Shown here in pieces: positions 6,448 through 13,443 of a DNA stretch of 14,740 bases. Numbering within the stretch: the first letter of the stretch is position 1; each line of letters starts with the position of its first letter. The notes under the pieces were generated by a model. It did no database searches, was not told the origin of the DNA, and saw nothing but the letters and a program-made list of their open reading frames with translations. Source of the stretch: Alphaproteobacteria bacterium (GTDB lineage: Bacteria > Pseudomonadota > Alphaproteobacteria > Micavibrionales > Micavibrionaceae); the NCBI GenBank assembly GCA_016763095.1, contig JAESUK010000210.1:1-14740 (forward strand), in the 5' to 3' direction. Made by a program: the position numbers and the translations under genes.

Positions 6448-6981
6448 TTACTTCTTCTTACCTTCTTTAAGCACGATATATTCATCCGCGTAACGAATAC
6501 CTTTACCTTTATACGGCTCAGGCTTACGGAATTCACGAATTTCAGCAGCAACCTGCCCAACGCGTTGTTTATCGATACCAGTTATTGTTATCGCAGTTTG
6601 TTTTACAACTTCAAGTTTGACATCACTTGGCACGGGGTAGCGTACTTCATGACTGAAACCAAGAGCAAGAACAAGGTCTTTACCTTGTAAATTTGCACGG
6701 TAACCAACCCCTTTAATTTCAAGCTTCTTCATATAACCTTCAGTAACACCAACAACCATGTTGTACACACGTGTACGGTTTGTTGGCCAAATTTGACGGG
6801 CACGTTGGCTTTGTGAACGTGCCGATAGAACAAGTTTTCCATCTTCCATTTTCACAGCTACATCATCATGTGCACGAAAAGTGAGTTCACCTTTCGGGCC
6901 TTTGATAGTGACGTCTTGTCCGCTCACAGTAGGTGTTACACCTTCAGGAATAACAATAGGGGCATTTCCAATTCTAGACAT
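6448..6981 (-). CDS. rplF: 50S ribosomal protein L6
   Basis: L6 lies at the base of the L7/L12 stalk near the factor-binding centre. The 177-residue protein opens MSRIGNAPIVIPEGV, has the internal duplicated fold, and carries the signature PEPYKGKGIRYADEYI near residues 154-169 with a Lys-rich end (EGKKK). Its length equals the E. coli protein. AGGAAAAGAAA lies just before the ATG, and the gene sits between rpsH and rplR as usual. Confidence 0.98.
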   Translation of the reverse strand: MSRIGNAPIVIPEGVTPTVSGQDVTIKGPKGELTFRAHDDVAVKMEDGKLVLSARSQSQRARQIWPTNRTRVYNMVVGVTEGYMKKLEIKGVGYRANLQGKDLVLALGFSHEVRYPVPSDVKLEVVKQTAITITGIDKQRVGQVAAEIREFRKPEPYKGKGIRYADEYIVLKEGKKK

Positions 6982-7011
6982 TTTCTTTTCCTATAACTCT
7001 CACAAATATTC

Positions 7012-7413
7012 TTAAAATACTTGGCAGAGAACTTCTCCACCAACATTTTCTGTTTTTGCCTTATGGTCAGCCATCACACCACTTGGTGTTGAAACAACAG
7101 TAACACCAAGACCGTTATAATAACTCGGCATTGTTTTTGAATCACTGTACACACGACGACCAGGCTTTGAAACACGGTGTATCTCACGAATAACACCTTC
7201 GCCCTCTTCACTATAGCGAAGAGCAACAACCAAATCTTTTTTGTTAGAATCAAGATCTTGGACCTTATATTCGCCAACAAAACCTTCTTCTTTCAAAACA
7301 GAAACTACATCCTCTTTGTGCTTAGACCAAGGGCATGAAATTTCTGTTTTCTGGGCTTTTTGACCGTTACGAATACGTGTCAACATATCTCCTAGGGGAT
7401 CACTCATTGTCAT
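7012..7413 (-). CDS. rpsH: 30S ribosomal protein S8
   Basis: S8 is a primary binder of 16S rRNA helix 21 and, in E. coli, the translational repressor of the spc operon. The 133-residue protein begins MTMSDPLGDMLTRIRNGQ and ends with STPSGVMADHKAKTENVGGEVLCQVF, including the SGVMT-type loop (here SGVMAD) that contacts rRNA. I use the first ATG because AGAGGAT lies 8-10 bases before it; an ATG two codons later is possible. Its binding site overlaps the TAG stop of rpsN. I did not identify an S8 regulatory hairpin by eye at the rplX-rplE junction. Confidence 0.98.
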   Translation of the reverse strand: MTMSDPLGDMLTRIRNGQKAQKTEISCPWSKHKEDVVSVLKEEGFVGEYKVQDLDSNKKDLVVALRYSEEGEGVIREIHRVSKPGRRVYSDSKTMPSYYNGLGVTVVSTPSGVMADHKAKTENVGGEVLCQVF

Positions 7414-7429
7414 TGTTAAAAATCCTCTT

Positions 7430-7735
7430 CTACCAACTTGACTTTGTTAAGCCTGGGAGTTGTCCGCGTGAACCAAGTTCACGGACCAAGTTCCGAGACA
7501 ATTTAAATTTACGATGGTAACCACGTGGACGACCTGTCAACGCACAACGGTTACGCAGGCGAATTTTCGCACTGTTCTTAGGAAGTTGAGCCAACTGCAA
7601 TGTTGCATTGAAACGCTCTTCTTGAGATGCATTTTTATCTTGTGTAATAGCTTTCAACACTTCACGTTTACTCGCATATTTAGCGACTAAACGACGGCGT
7701 TTCAAATCTCTTTGTACTGCACTTACCTTTGCCAT
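7430..7735 (-). CDS. rpsN: 30S ribosomal protein S14, zinc-independent form
   Basis: S14 helps assemble the small-subunit head. The 101-residue protein is the long, cysteine-poor form: it has one Cys, in RNRCALTGRPRGYHRKF (62-78), and lacks the two CxxC pairs of the zinc-binding type. LSRNLVRELGSRGQLPGLTKSSW is the classic C-terminus. AAAGGAAG precedes the ATG. It ends in TAG, whereas most genes here end in TAA, and that stop overlaps the ribosome binding site of rpsH, which favours coupled translation. Confidence 0.98.
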   Translation of the reverse strand: MAKVSAVQRDLKRRRLVAKYASKREVLKAITQDKNASQEERFNATLQLAQLPKNSAKIRLRNRCALTGRPRGYHRKFKLSRNLVRELGSRGQLPGLTKSSW

Positions 7736-7758
7736 GTTTTATCTTCCTTTATTCTGGC

Positions 7759-8322
7759 TTACTTCTTAAATGGCATATCAAGGCCATCCAAAAGTGTTTT
7801 TGCTTCTTCATTTGTTTTCGCAGTTGTACAAATAACAATGTCCATTCCACGAATTTTATCAACTTTATCGTACTCGATCTCAGGGAACACAATGTGTTCT
7901 GTAATGCCTAGAGCGTAGTTTCCACGACCGTCAAAACTTTTTGCACTTACACCACGAAAGTCACGAACACGTGGAAGCGCGATTGTTACCAAGCGGTCTA
8001 AAAATTCGTACATTTGAGCTCCACGTAAAGTAACTTTAACACCAATCGGCATTCCTTCACGGATCTTAAATGACGCATTTGATTTTCTAGCTGTCGTAAT
8101 CACAGGCTTTTGCCCCGCGATCAAAGCAAGATCATTCGCTGCTGATTTCAAGAAGCTCTTATTTTGAGCCGCTTCACCAACACCCATGTTAATAACGATT
8201 TTCTCAAGAGAAGGAATCTCCATATCGTTCTTATAACCATGCGTTTCTTTTAACTTCTTACGAAGCTCACTTACGTAGCGTTCTTTAAAACGTGGCGTAT
8301 ATGTTTTTTCTGCTTTAGCCAT
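7759..8322 (-). CDS. rplE: 50S ribosomal protein L5
   Basis: L5 binds 5S rRNA and touches the P-site tRNA. The 187-residue protein includes NDMEIPSLEKIVINMGVGEA (about 33-52), AGQKPVITTARKSNASFKIREG (69-90) and the GRGNYALGITEHIVFPEIEYDK region (132-153). I place the start at the ATG at 8322; the reading frame continues one codon to a GTG at 8325, but GGAG (8332-8329) is only 3 bases from that codon and 6 from the ATG. The gap to rplX is 11 bases. Length is standard for alphaproteobacteria (E. coli 179). Confidence 0.97.
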   Translation of the reverse strand: MAKAEKTYTPRFKERYVSELRKKLKETHGYKNDMEIPSLEKIVINMGVGEAAQNKSFLKSAANDLALIAGQKPVITTARKSNASFKIREGMPIGVKVTLRGAQMYEFLDRLVTIALPRVRDFRGVSAKSFDGRGNYALGITEHIVFPEIEYDKVDKIRGMDIVICTTAKTNEEAKTLLDGLDMPFKK

Positions 8323-8333
8323 CACTTACTCCA

Positions 8334-8657
8334 TTAATCAATAGTTTCGCCAGAAGCTCTAGCGATACGTACTTTTGTTCCATCTTTAAGGGTCTTATAC
8401 CCAACACGCGTCGCTTTTCCTGTTTTAGGATCAGCTATAGCAACATTAGACACATCAATTGATAATTCAATTGTATCAATCCCACCAGGAGCCTGTTGTG
8501 TTGGCTTACGGTGTTTTTTAACTTGGTTAATACCTTGAACAATCACGCGACGAGTAGTTGGGTTAACGTTTAAAACTTCACCCTTTTTACCTTTATCACG
8601 ACCTGACAATACGACGATTTCATCGCCTTTTTTAATTTTTAGTTTCGCTTGTGTCAT
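8334..8657 (-). CDS. rplX: 50S ribosomal protein L24
   Basis: L24 starts assembly of the large subunit and lies by the peptide exit tunnel. The 107-residue protein has the KOW motif KIKKGDEIVVLSGRDKGKKG (7-26), GINQVKKHRKPTQQAPGGI (42-60) and the KATRVGYKTLKDGTKVRIA end. It begins two bases after the rplN stop. Its ribosome binding site GGAGGTG is made by the Ser-Glu-Val codons at the end of rplN, so the two must be translated in tight coupling. Confidence 0.98.
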   Translation of the reverse strand: MTQAKLKIKKGDEIVVLSGRDKGKKGEVLNVNPTTRRVIVQGINQVKKHRKPTQQAPGGIDTIELSIDVSNVAIADPKTGKATRVGYKTLKDGTKVRIARASGETID

Positions 8658-8659
8658 TT

Positions 8660-9028
8660 TTAGAGCACCTCCGACGCGAGAGAAATAATTTTCATATAAT
8701 TTTTAGCACGTAGTTCACGAGGAACAGGACCAAAAATACGTGTGCCAACTGGCTCACCATTTGTACTAATAAGAACACATGCGTTACTGTCGAAACGAAT
8801 ACGCTCACCTGATGGGCGACCCATTTCTTTCAATGTACGCACAACAACTGCACGACACACCTGTCCTTTTTTAACACGACCACGTGGAATAGCATCTTTA
8901 ACAGACACAACAACAACGTCACCCACACGGGCATAACGACGTTTTGATCCACCTAGAACCTTAATGCACTGAACACGCTTTGCGCCGCTATTGTCAGCGA
9001 CATCCATATTAGTTTGCATTTGTATCAT
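8660..9028 (-). CDS. rplN: 50S ribosomal protein L14
   Basis: L14 lies on the subunit interface and contacts 16S rRNA in bridges. At 122 residues it has exactly the common family length. MIQMQTNMDVADNSGAKRVQ starts the protein; GGSKRRYARVGDVVVVSVKDA (26-46), GQVCRAVVVRT (55-65) and FGPVPRELRAKNYMKIISLA (98-117) are diagnostic. The upstream AAGGCA is a modest binding site. The last codons double as the strong binding site for rplX. Confidence 0.98.
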   Translation of the reverse strand: MIQMQTNMDVADNSGAKRVQCIKVLGGSKRRYARVGDVVVVSVKDAIPRGRVKKGQVCRAVVVRTLKEMGRPSGERIRFDSNACVLISTNGEPVGTRIFGPVPRELRAKNYMKIISLASEVL

Positions 9029-9064
9029 GGCACTTGCCTTTTCTTTTATACGTTACTTAATTGC

Positions 9065-9415
9065 TTACTTAGACTTCTTCTCTGTCTTTTTAGCAGTTGT
9101 CTTCTTTGCCGCAACTTTCTTAGGAGCCGCCTTTTTCTCTTCAGTTTTGGCAGTCGCCTTCTTAGGGGCTGGTGCATTAACTTCACCAGCCGTCACGACC
9201 GTCCACGTTTTACGCTTCGAAATTGGGCGACATTCCTGAATTAAGACGAAATCACCTTCTTTTACAGTGTTTGCTTCATCATGTGCAGCATACTTATCTG
9301 TACGTTTAACGTATTTCTTATACATTGGGTGCATATAGCGACGCTCAACAAGAACTGTTACAGTCTTATCCATCTTGTCACTTACTACACGGCCTTCCAA
9401 AACTCTACGTGGCAT
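9065..9415 (-). CDS. rpsQ: 30S ribosomal protein S17 with Lys/Ala-rich C-terminal tail
   Basis: S17 is an early small-subunit assembly protein of the OB fold. Residues 1 to about 79 form the full core: MPRRVLEGRVVSDKMDKTVTV, HPMYKKYVKRTDKYAAHD (29-46), GDFVLIQECRPISKRKTW (54-71). A further 37 residues rich in Lys, Ala and Thr follow (such as KKVAAKKTTAKKTEKKSK), making 116 residues against the usual 80-90. The tail looks disordered and strongly basic, most likely lying on rRNA. AAGGAGAAT precedes the ATG, after tandem TAA TAA stops of rpmC. Similar tails on L29 and L30 are discussed in the findings. Confidence 0.97.
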   Translation of the reverse strand: MPRRVLEGRVVSDKMDKTVTVLVERRYMHPMYKKYVKRTDKYAAHDEANTVKEGDFVLIQECRPISKRKTWTVVTAGEVNAPAPKKATAKTEEKKAAPKKVAAKKTTAKKTEKKSK

Positions 9416-9430
9416 AATCGATTCTCCTTA

Positions 9431-9688
9431 TTACGCTGCTTTAGAAGCTGTCTTCTTAGACACAGTCTTCTTAGCTGTTGTTTTTTTAGCTGTCGAAGCC
9501 ACCACTACTGGAGCATTCAACGCTGTTTTAATTTTTGCAATTGTTCTACGCGTCTTTCTAACTTGAGATGTATTTGACAACTGACCACCCATTTTTTGGA
9601 AACGGACATTCAATTGCTCTTTTCTCAAATCAAGGAGCATTTTCTTCAATTCATCTGGCGTTTTGCCTGTAATATCTTCAGTCTTCAT
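9431..9688 (-). CDS. rpmC: 50S ribosomal protein L29 with Lys/Thr/Ala-rich C-terminal tail
   Basis: L29 is a small helical protein next to the exit tunnel, where it helps to dock chaperones and the signal recognition particle. The core (1 to about 58) has the expected two helices, with LLDLRKEQLNVRFQKMGGQLSNTSQVRKTRRTIAKI split over residues 18-53. About 27 extra residues (APVVVASTAKKTTAKKTVSK and on to the end) make it 85 residues instead of the usual 60-70. The start at MKTEDITGK is chosen because an upstream ATG is out of frame; the binding site (GATGGATGAAG region) is weak. It ends in tandem TAA codons. Confidence 0.96.
   Translation of the reverse strand: MKTEDITGKTPDELKKMLLDLRKEQLNVRFQKMGGQLSNTSQVRKTRRTIAKIKTALNAPVVVASTAKKTTAKKTVSKKTASKAA
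9471..9487. repeat. 17-base direct repeat, copy 2 (rpmC C-terminal tail)
   Basis: This is identical to 5429-5445 and in the same reading frame. It lies in the C-terminal tail of L29. Low codon complexity in Lys/Thr/Ala stretches could produce it by chance or slippage; a shared origin of the tails is the other option. Confidence 0.8.
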
Positions 9689-9745
9689 TGTTCTTCATCC
9701 ATCTCTTTGTGCAGAAAGCGCACTACTTACCATAAATTTTAAGAA

Positions 9746-10159
9746 TTATCCACCAATTCTTTTCACAAACTTCGTTTTAATTGGCAATTTTGCTGCTGCC
9801 AATTCCATCGCTTCGCGTGCCATGTTCTCTGGAACACCGTCCAATTCAAACATAATACGTCCAGGCTTCACACGAGCCGCCCAAAATTCAACAGACCCCT
9901 TACCCTTACCTTGACGAACTTCAAGGGGTTTCTTCGTGACAGGAACATCAGGAAATATACGAATCCACAACTTACCTTGACGACGAAGGTGACGTGTAAT
10001 CGCCCGACGCGCCGCTTCAATCTGACGTGCAGTAATACGGTCTGGAGCAAGTGCTTTCAAACCAAACGCACCAAAATTCAAATCTGAACCACCCTTGGCT
10101 AGGCCATGGATACGCCCCTTATGGGCTTTTCTAAACTTTGTTTTCTTTGGACTTAACAT
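9746..10159 (-). CDS. rplP: 50S ribosomal protein L16
   Basis: L16 organises the A-site region of the large subunit. The 137-residue protein starts MLSPKKTKFRKAHKGR, then FGLKALAPDRITARQIEAAR (32-51), GKLWIRIFPDVPVTKKPLE (62-80) and RQGKGKGSVEFWAARVKPG (82-100). The Arg at 82 aligns with the E. coli Arg81 that is hydroxylated by YcfD-type oxygenases; whether that happens here cannot be seen. A purine-rich AAGAAAAGAGAAA before the ATG is a weak binding site for such a highly expressed gene. Confidence 0.98.
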   Translation of the reverse strand: MLSPKKTKFRKAHKGRIHGLAKGGSDLNFGAFGLKALAPDRITARQIEAARRAITRHLRRQGKLWIRIFPDVPVTKKPLEVRQGKGKGSVEFWAARVKPGRIMFELDGVPENMAREAMELAAAKLPIKTKFVKRIGG

Positions 10160-10213
10160 CGTTTTTCTCTTTTCTTAAAAAACTAAATTTGTTCTCTGTA
10201 TTCTTTAATATTA

Positions 10214-10900
10214 TTAGCTTCTAGCAACACCCGCGCCAGATTCTGTCAGGCGTTTATCAGATGCCATCGGGTCATGGGAAAGAATATCACCTTTATAGAT
10301 CCAAACTTTAACACCAATAATTCCGTATGTTGTCAACGCTTCTGAAAAACCATAGTCAATCTCTGCACGTAGAGTATGAAGAGGCACACGACCTTCTCTA
10401 TACCACTCAGTACGCGCGATATCAGCGCCACCCAAACGTCCTGAAACGTTAATACGGATACCTTTTGAACCAAGTCTCATTGTCCCTTGTACCGCACGTT
10501 TCATCGCACGACGGAAAGAAACACGGCGTTCAAGCTGTTGGCAAACACCTTCAGCAACAAGCTGCGCATCTGTCTCTGGCTTACGAATTTCGATAATGTT
10601 CAAAGAAACATCACCACCAGCACGTTGTGAAAGGTCACGACGTAGTTTTTCGATATCAGCACCCTTTTTACCAATGATCACACCAGGGCGAGCTGTATAC
10701 ACAGTTACCTTGATAGTCTTAGCAGCACGCTCAATCACAACACGGCTGATACCGGCTGATTTCAATTTCTTCTGTATATACTGACGAAGTTTCAAATCTT
10801 GAATAAGGCGATCACCATATTCTTTACCAGAATACCAGCGAGAGTCCCATGTACGGTTGATACCAAGTCTTAGACCAATTGGATTTACTTTTTGTCCCAT
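10214..10900 (-). CDS. rpsC: 30S ribosomal protein S3
   Basis: S3 lines the mRNA entry tunnel and takes part in mRNA unwinding. The 228-residue protein begins MGQKVNPIGLRLGINRTWDSRW. A type II KH domain carries PGVIIGKKGADIEKLR (72-87) with the GxxG loop GKKG at 77-80. The C-terminal domain includes RRAMKRAVQ and GSKGIRINVSGRLGGADIAR (143-162). Length is close to E. coli (233). AAGGAAG lies 6-7 bases before the ATG, and the gap to rplV is 19 bases. Confidence 0.98.
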   Translation of the reverse strand: MGQKVNPIGLRLGINRTWDSRWYSGKEYGDRLIQDLKLRQYIQKKLKSAGISRVVIERAAKTIKVTVYTARPGVIIGKKGADIEKLRRDLSQRAGGDVSLNIIEIRKPETDAQLVAEGVCQQLERRVSFRRAMKRAVQGTMRLGSKGIRINVSGRLGGADIARTEWYREGRVPLHTLRAEIDYGFSEALTTYGIIGVKVWIYKGDILSHDPMASDKRLTESGAGVARS

Positions 10901-10919
10901 TTTATCTTCCTTTTATCCC

Positions 10920-11294
10920 TTACGCGTCTTTTTCACGTACAATAATTGTTAGGTTACTGAAGAACTTTTCAATTCTCGCAGCGCGCCCTCTAGCTCTCGC
11001 ACGGAAACGACGCATTACAATTGACTTCCCTACAGTTGCTTCTGCAATAATAAGACGGTCAACATCAAGCCCGTGGTTATTTTCGGCATTCGCAATCGCA
11101 GAATTAAGCGCCTTGCGTACATCTTGTGCCACACGCTTGCGACTGAACTCAAGGTCAATAAGCGCTTTTTCTGCTTTTTGTCCACGGATCATTTGTGCCA
11201 CAAGATTAAGCTTCTGAGGGCTTACTCGTATATTTTTCACATAAGTACGTGCTTCGTTGTCCGCTACACGTCTGTTATTTGCTTTTTGTCCCAT
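10920..11294 (-). CDS. rplV: 50S ribosomal protein L22
   Basis: L22 spans the large subunit and its beta-hairpin tip narrows the peptide exit tunnel. The 124-residue protein has VSPQKLNLVAQMIRGQKAEKAL (24-45), LNSAIANAENNHGLD (63-77) and the hairpin MRRFRARARGRAARIEK (93-109). E. coli L22 has 110 residues; the extra length is mainly the first 10 or so residues (MGQKANNRR), as seen in other alphaproteobacteria. AGAGG lies 6 bases before the ATG. Confidence 0.98.
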   Translation of the reverse strand: MGQKANNRRVADNEARTYVKNIRVSPQKLNLVAQMIRGQKAEKALIDLEFSRKRVAQDVRKALNSAIANAENNHGLDVDRLIIAEATVGKSIVMRRFRARARGRAARIEKFFSNLTIIVREKDA

Positions 11295-11335
11295 TTTGAA
11301 CCTCTAATTCAAACTTTTAATTATGCTTACTACTA

Positions 11336-11602
11336 TTACTTTTTGTCTGTACCGTGACCGTGATACGTACGCGTCGGTGCAAACTCTCCAAGTTTGTGAC
11401 CTATCATCTGATCCGTCACAAGAACTGGGATAAACTTATTTCCGTTATGAACAGCGAACGTAACACCAATCATATTCGGCAAAATTGTCGAGCGGCGTGA
11501 CCAAGTCTTAATTGGTGTGTTCTTACCAGACGCACGAACCGTTTCAACCTTTTTCAACAAATACCCATCAACAAATGGGCCTTTCCATATACTTCTAGTC
11601 AT
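11336..11602 (-). CDS. rpsS: 30S ribosomal protein S19
   Basis: S19 forms the small-subunit head with S13 and contacts the A-site finger. The 88-residue protein begins MTRSIWKGPFVDGYLLKKVE and has IKTWSRRSTILPNMIGVTFA (32-51) and GHKLGEFAPTRTYHGHGTDKK. It lacks the few extra basic residues at the C-terminus of the usual 92-residue form, a minor difference. The gap to rplB is 11 bases and the TAAGGAT binding site overlaps the rplB stop. Confidence 0.98.
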   Translation of the reverse strand: MTRSIWKGPFVDGYLLKKVETVRASGKNTPIKTWSRRSTILPNMIGVTFAVHNGNKFIPVLVTDQMIGHKLGEFAPTRTYHGHGTDKK

Positions 11603-11613
11603 TCAACTAATCC

Positions 11614-12444
11614 TTACTTCTTTTTCTTTCTACTGCGCAAGATATACTTATCCGTTGCCTTATTACTTCTTGTAATTCCACCTTTGGCACATTGTCCCCA
11701 AGGAGAAACTGGATGACGTCCACCTGAAGTACGACCTTCACCACCACCATGTGGATGATCAACTGGGTTCATAACAACCCCACGTACTGTCGGACGACGT
11801 CCCTTCCAACGATTACGACCAGCTTTACCCATATTTGTATTCATATGATCTGGATTAGACACAGCACCAACAGACGCCATGCACTCTCCACGAACAATAC
11901 GAAGCTCACCAGATGTTAGTTTAATCTGAGCATAACCCTGATCACGACCAACAAGCTGAGCATATGTTCCAGCAGAACGTACCATTTGTGCACCTTTAGC
12001 TGGCTTCAATTCAATATTATGAATGATCGTTCCAACAGGCATATTCTTCAACGGCATTGCATTACCAGGCTTAACATCAACTTTGCTTCCAGCAATAACT
12101 TTATCGCCAACAGCTAGTCTTTGTGGTGCCAAGATATAAGCTTTTTCACCATCTTTGTATTCAATCAAAGCAATAAACGCTGTACGGTTTGGATCATATT
12201 CCAAACGCAATACTGTTGCTTCAATATCCCACTTTGTACGTCTCCAGTCGATAAAACGGTAACGACGTTTATGTCCACCACCAATGTGACGTGTTGTAAT
12301 ACGTCCATGGTTGTTACGCCCACCCGTCTTACGAAGACCTTCTGTAAGGTGCTTCTCTGGAGAACCTTTCCAAAGCTCAGAGCGATCAATTGTTACCAAT
12401 TGACGACGACCTGGAGAGGTAGGTTTATATTTTTTCAATGCCAT
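11614..12444 (-). CDS. rplB: 50S ribosomal protein L2
   Basis: L2 is a core large-subunit protein needed for subunit joining and close to the peptidyl transferase centre. The 276-residue protein has GGRNNHGRITTRHIGGGHKRRYR (41-63) and the C-terminal VVMNPVDHPHGGGEGRTSGG (223-242), with the conserved His at 230 that matches E. coli His229, followed by GRHPVSPWGQ. The end is basic (RSRKKKK). AAAAAGGAAAAGGACTT before the ATG provides the binding site. Its 48-base gap from rplW is among the longer ones in the operon. Confidence 0.98.
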   Translation of the reverse strand: MALKKYKPTSPGRRQLVTIDRSELWKGSPEKHLTEGLRKTGGRNNHGRITTRHIGGGHKRRYRFIDWRRTKWDIEATVLRLEYDPNRTAFIALIEYKDGEKAYILAPQRLAVGDKVIAGSKVDVKPGNAMPLKNMPVGTIIHNIELKPAKGAQMVRSAGTYAQLVGRDQGYAQIKLTSGELRIVRGECMASVGAVSNPDHMNTNMGKAGRNRWKGRRPTVRGVVMNPVDHPHGGGEGRTSGGRHPVSPWGQCAKGGITRSNKATDKYILRSRKKKK

Positions 12445-12492
12445 TTTCTTAAGTCCTTTTCCTTTTTCGGCGGATCACCATAATTTAAATTC

Positions 12493-12810
12493 TTATTTAA
12501 CGCCTTCTGAAAAATCAATCGTTTGACCTTCTGCAAGCTTAACAATCGCTTTTTTGAAGTTACTACGACGTCCAGGAACACCTTTAAAGCGTTTAGTTTT
12601 ACCTTTTTGAATAAGTGTATTCACTTTTTCAACTTTAACTTTCCAAAGAGCTTCAACAGCCGTCTTAATCTCTGGCTTTGTTGCATCAGTAGGCACTTTA
12701 AAAGTGATCTGACCATACTGAGAACCCATAGTTGTTTTCTCAGTCACAAGAGGATTACGGATAATCTCGTAATTTCTTTCAGTAAGTTTTGCTGCTTCTG
12801 ACTTTGCCAT
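12493..12810 (-). CDS. rplW: 50S ribosomal protein L23
   Basis: L23 sits at the tunnel exit and is the docking point for trigger factor and the signal recognition particle. The 105-residue protein shows NYEIIRNPLVTEKTTMGS (13-30), ITFKVPTDATKPEIKTAVEALWKVKVEKVNT split over 35-65, and KRFKGVPGRRSNFKKAIVKL. The N-terminal extension before IIRNPLVTEK is about 15 residues. It starts 4 bases after rplD, whose final codons give the AAAGG binding site. Confidence 0.98.
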   Translation of the reverse strand: MAKSEAAKLTERNYEIIRNPLVTEKTTMGSQYGQITFKVPTDATKPEIKTAVEALWKVKVEKVNTLIQKGKTKRFKGVPGRRSNFKKAIVKLAEGQTIDFSEGVK

Positions 12811-12814
12811 TTTC

Positions 12815-13438
12815 TTAACCTTTCAATCTCTCTGTCAGATCCGCCACTGCTTCTTTAGTAAGAACCAATGTGTCACGACGAAGAATGTCATATACGTTTG
12901 CACCTTGTGATGGAAGGACATCAACCCTTGGGAGGTTATTTGTCGCACGTTGAAAGTTTGTATCAACCACTTTTCCATCAACGATAAGGACACTATCAAA
13001 ACCAAATTTACCCAACTGATCAGATGCTGATTTCGTTTTGTGATCTTTTGCTTTTGCATCTTCAAGGATAACAAGTTTTCCTTCTTTTGCTTTTGCAGAA
13101 AGTGCTGTCTTAAGAGCCAACATACGTTGTTTCTTAGGAAGATCTGTTGCGTGTGAACGAACAACAGGACCAAAACATGTAGTTCCACCACGGTCTTGAG
13201 GACGCTTAAGATCACCCGCGCGCGCGCGACCAGTTCCTTTTTGAGCCCAAGGCTTCTTACCTGTTCCAGAAACTTCTGAACGCAATTTCGTTTTATGCGT
13301 ACCTTGCTGACGTTTGTTCAGCTGATACTTCACCATACGGTGCAATATCTCTTGACGTACTTCTATACCAAAAACTGCATCATCAAGCTCAATCTGGCCT
13401 GCATCTTTATTATCTAATGTTCTAACTGCTACTTTCAT
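12815..13438 (-). CDS. rplD: 50S ribosomal protein L4
   Basis: L4 extends a loop into the exit tunnel and in E. coli also represses the S10 operon. The 207-residue protein has the tunnel loop GTHKTKLRSEVSGTGKKPWA (46-65) followed by QKGTGRARAGDLKRPQDRGG (66-85), then FGPVVRSHATDLPKKQR (89-105) and a DILRRDTLVLTKEAV end. It starts 5 bases after rplC; its AAGGAG binding site is the Lys-Glu codon pair that ends rplC. The E. coli-type leader through which L4 regulates would lie ahead of rpsJ, where only 27 bases exist here. Confidence 0.98.
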   Translation of the reverse strand: MKVAVRTLDNKDAGQIELDDAVFGIEVRQEILHRMVKYQLNKRQQGTHKTKLRSEVSGTGKKPWAQKGTGRARAGDLKRPQDRGGTTCFGPVVRSHATDLPKKQRMLALKTALSAKAKEGKLVILEDAKAKDHKTKSASDQLGKFGFDSVLIVDGKVVDTNFQRATNNLPRVDVLPSQGANVYDILRRDTLVLTKEAVADLTERLKG

Positions 13439-13443
13439 TGTCC

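Noticed and set aside
8991..9239. Plus-strand ORF opposite rpsQ with a hydrophobic, membrane-like product
   Set aside because: It is the antisense of the Lys/Ala-rich tail codons of S17, which read as Phe/Leu/Ala on the other strand. The S17 frame is unambiguous.
9431..9487. AKKT repeats as a tandem-repeat element or CRISPR-like array
   Set aside because: The repeats are short, imperfect, in frame and confined to coding tails; there are no regular spacers.
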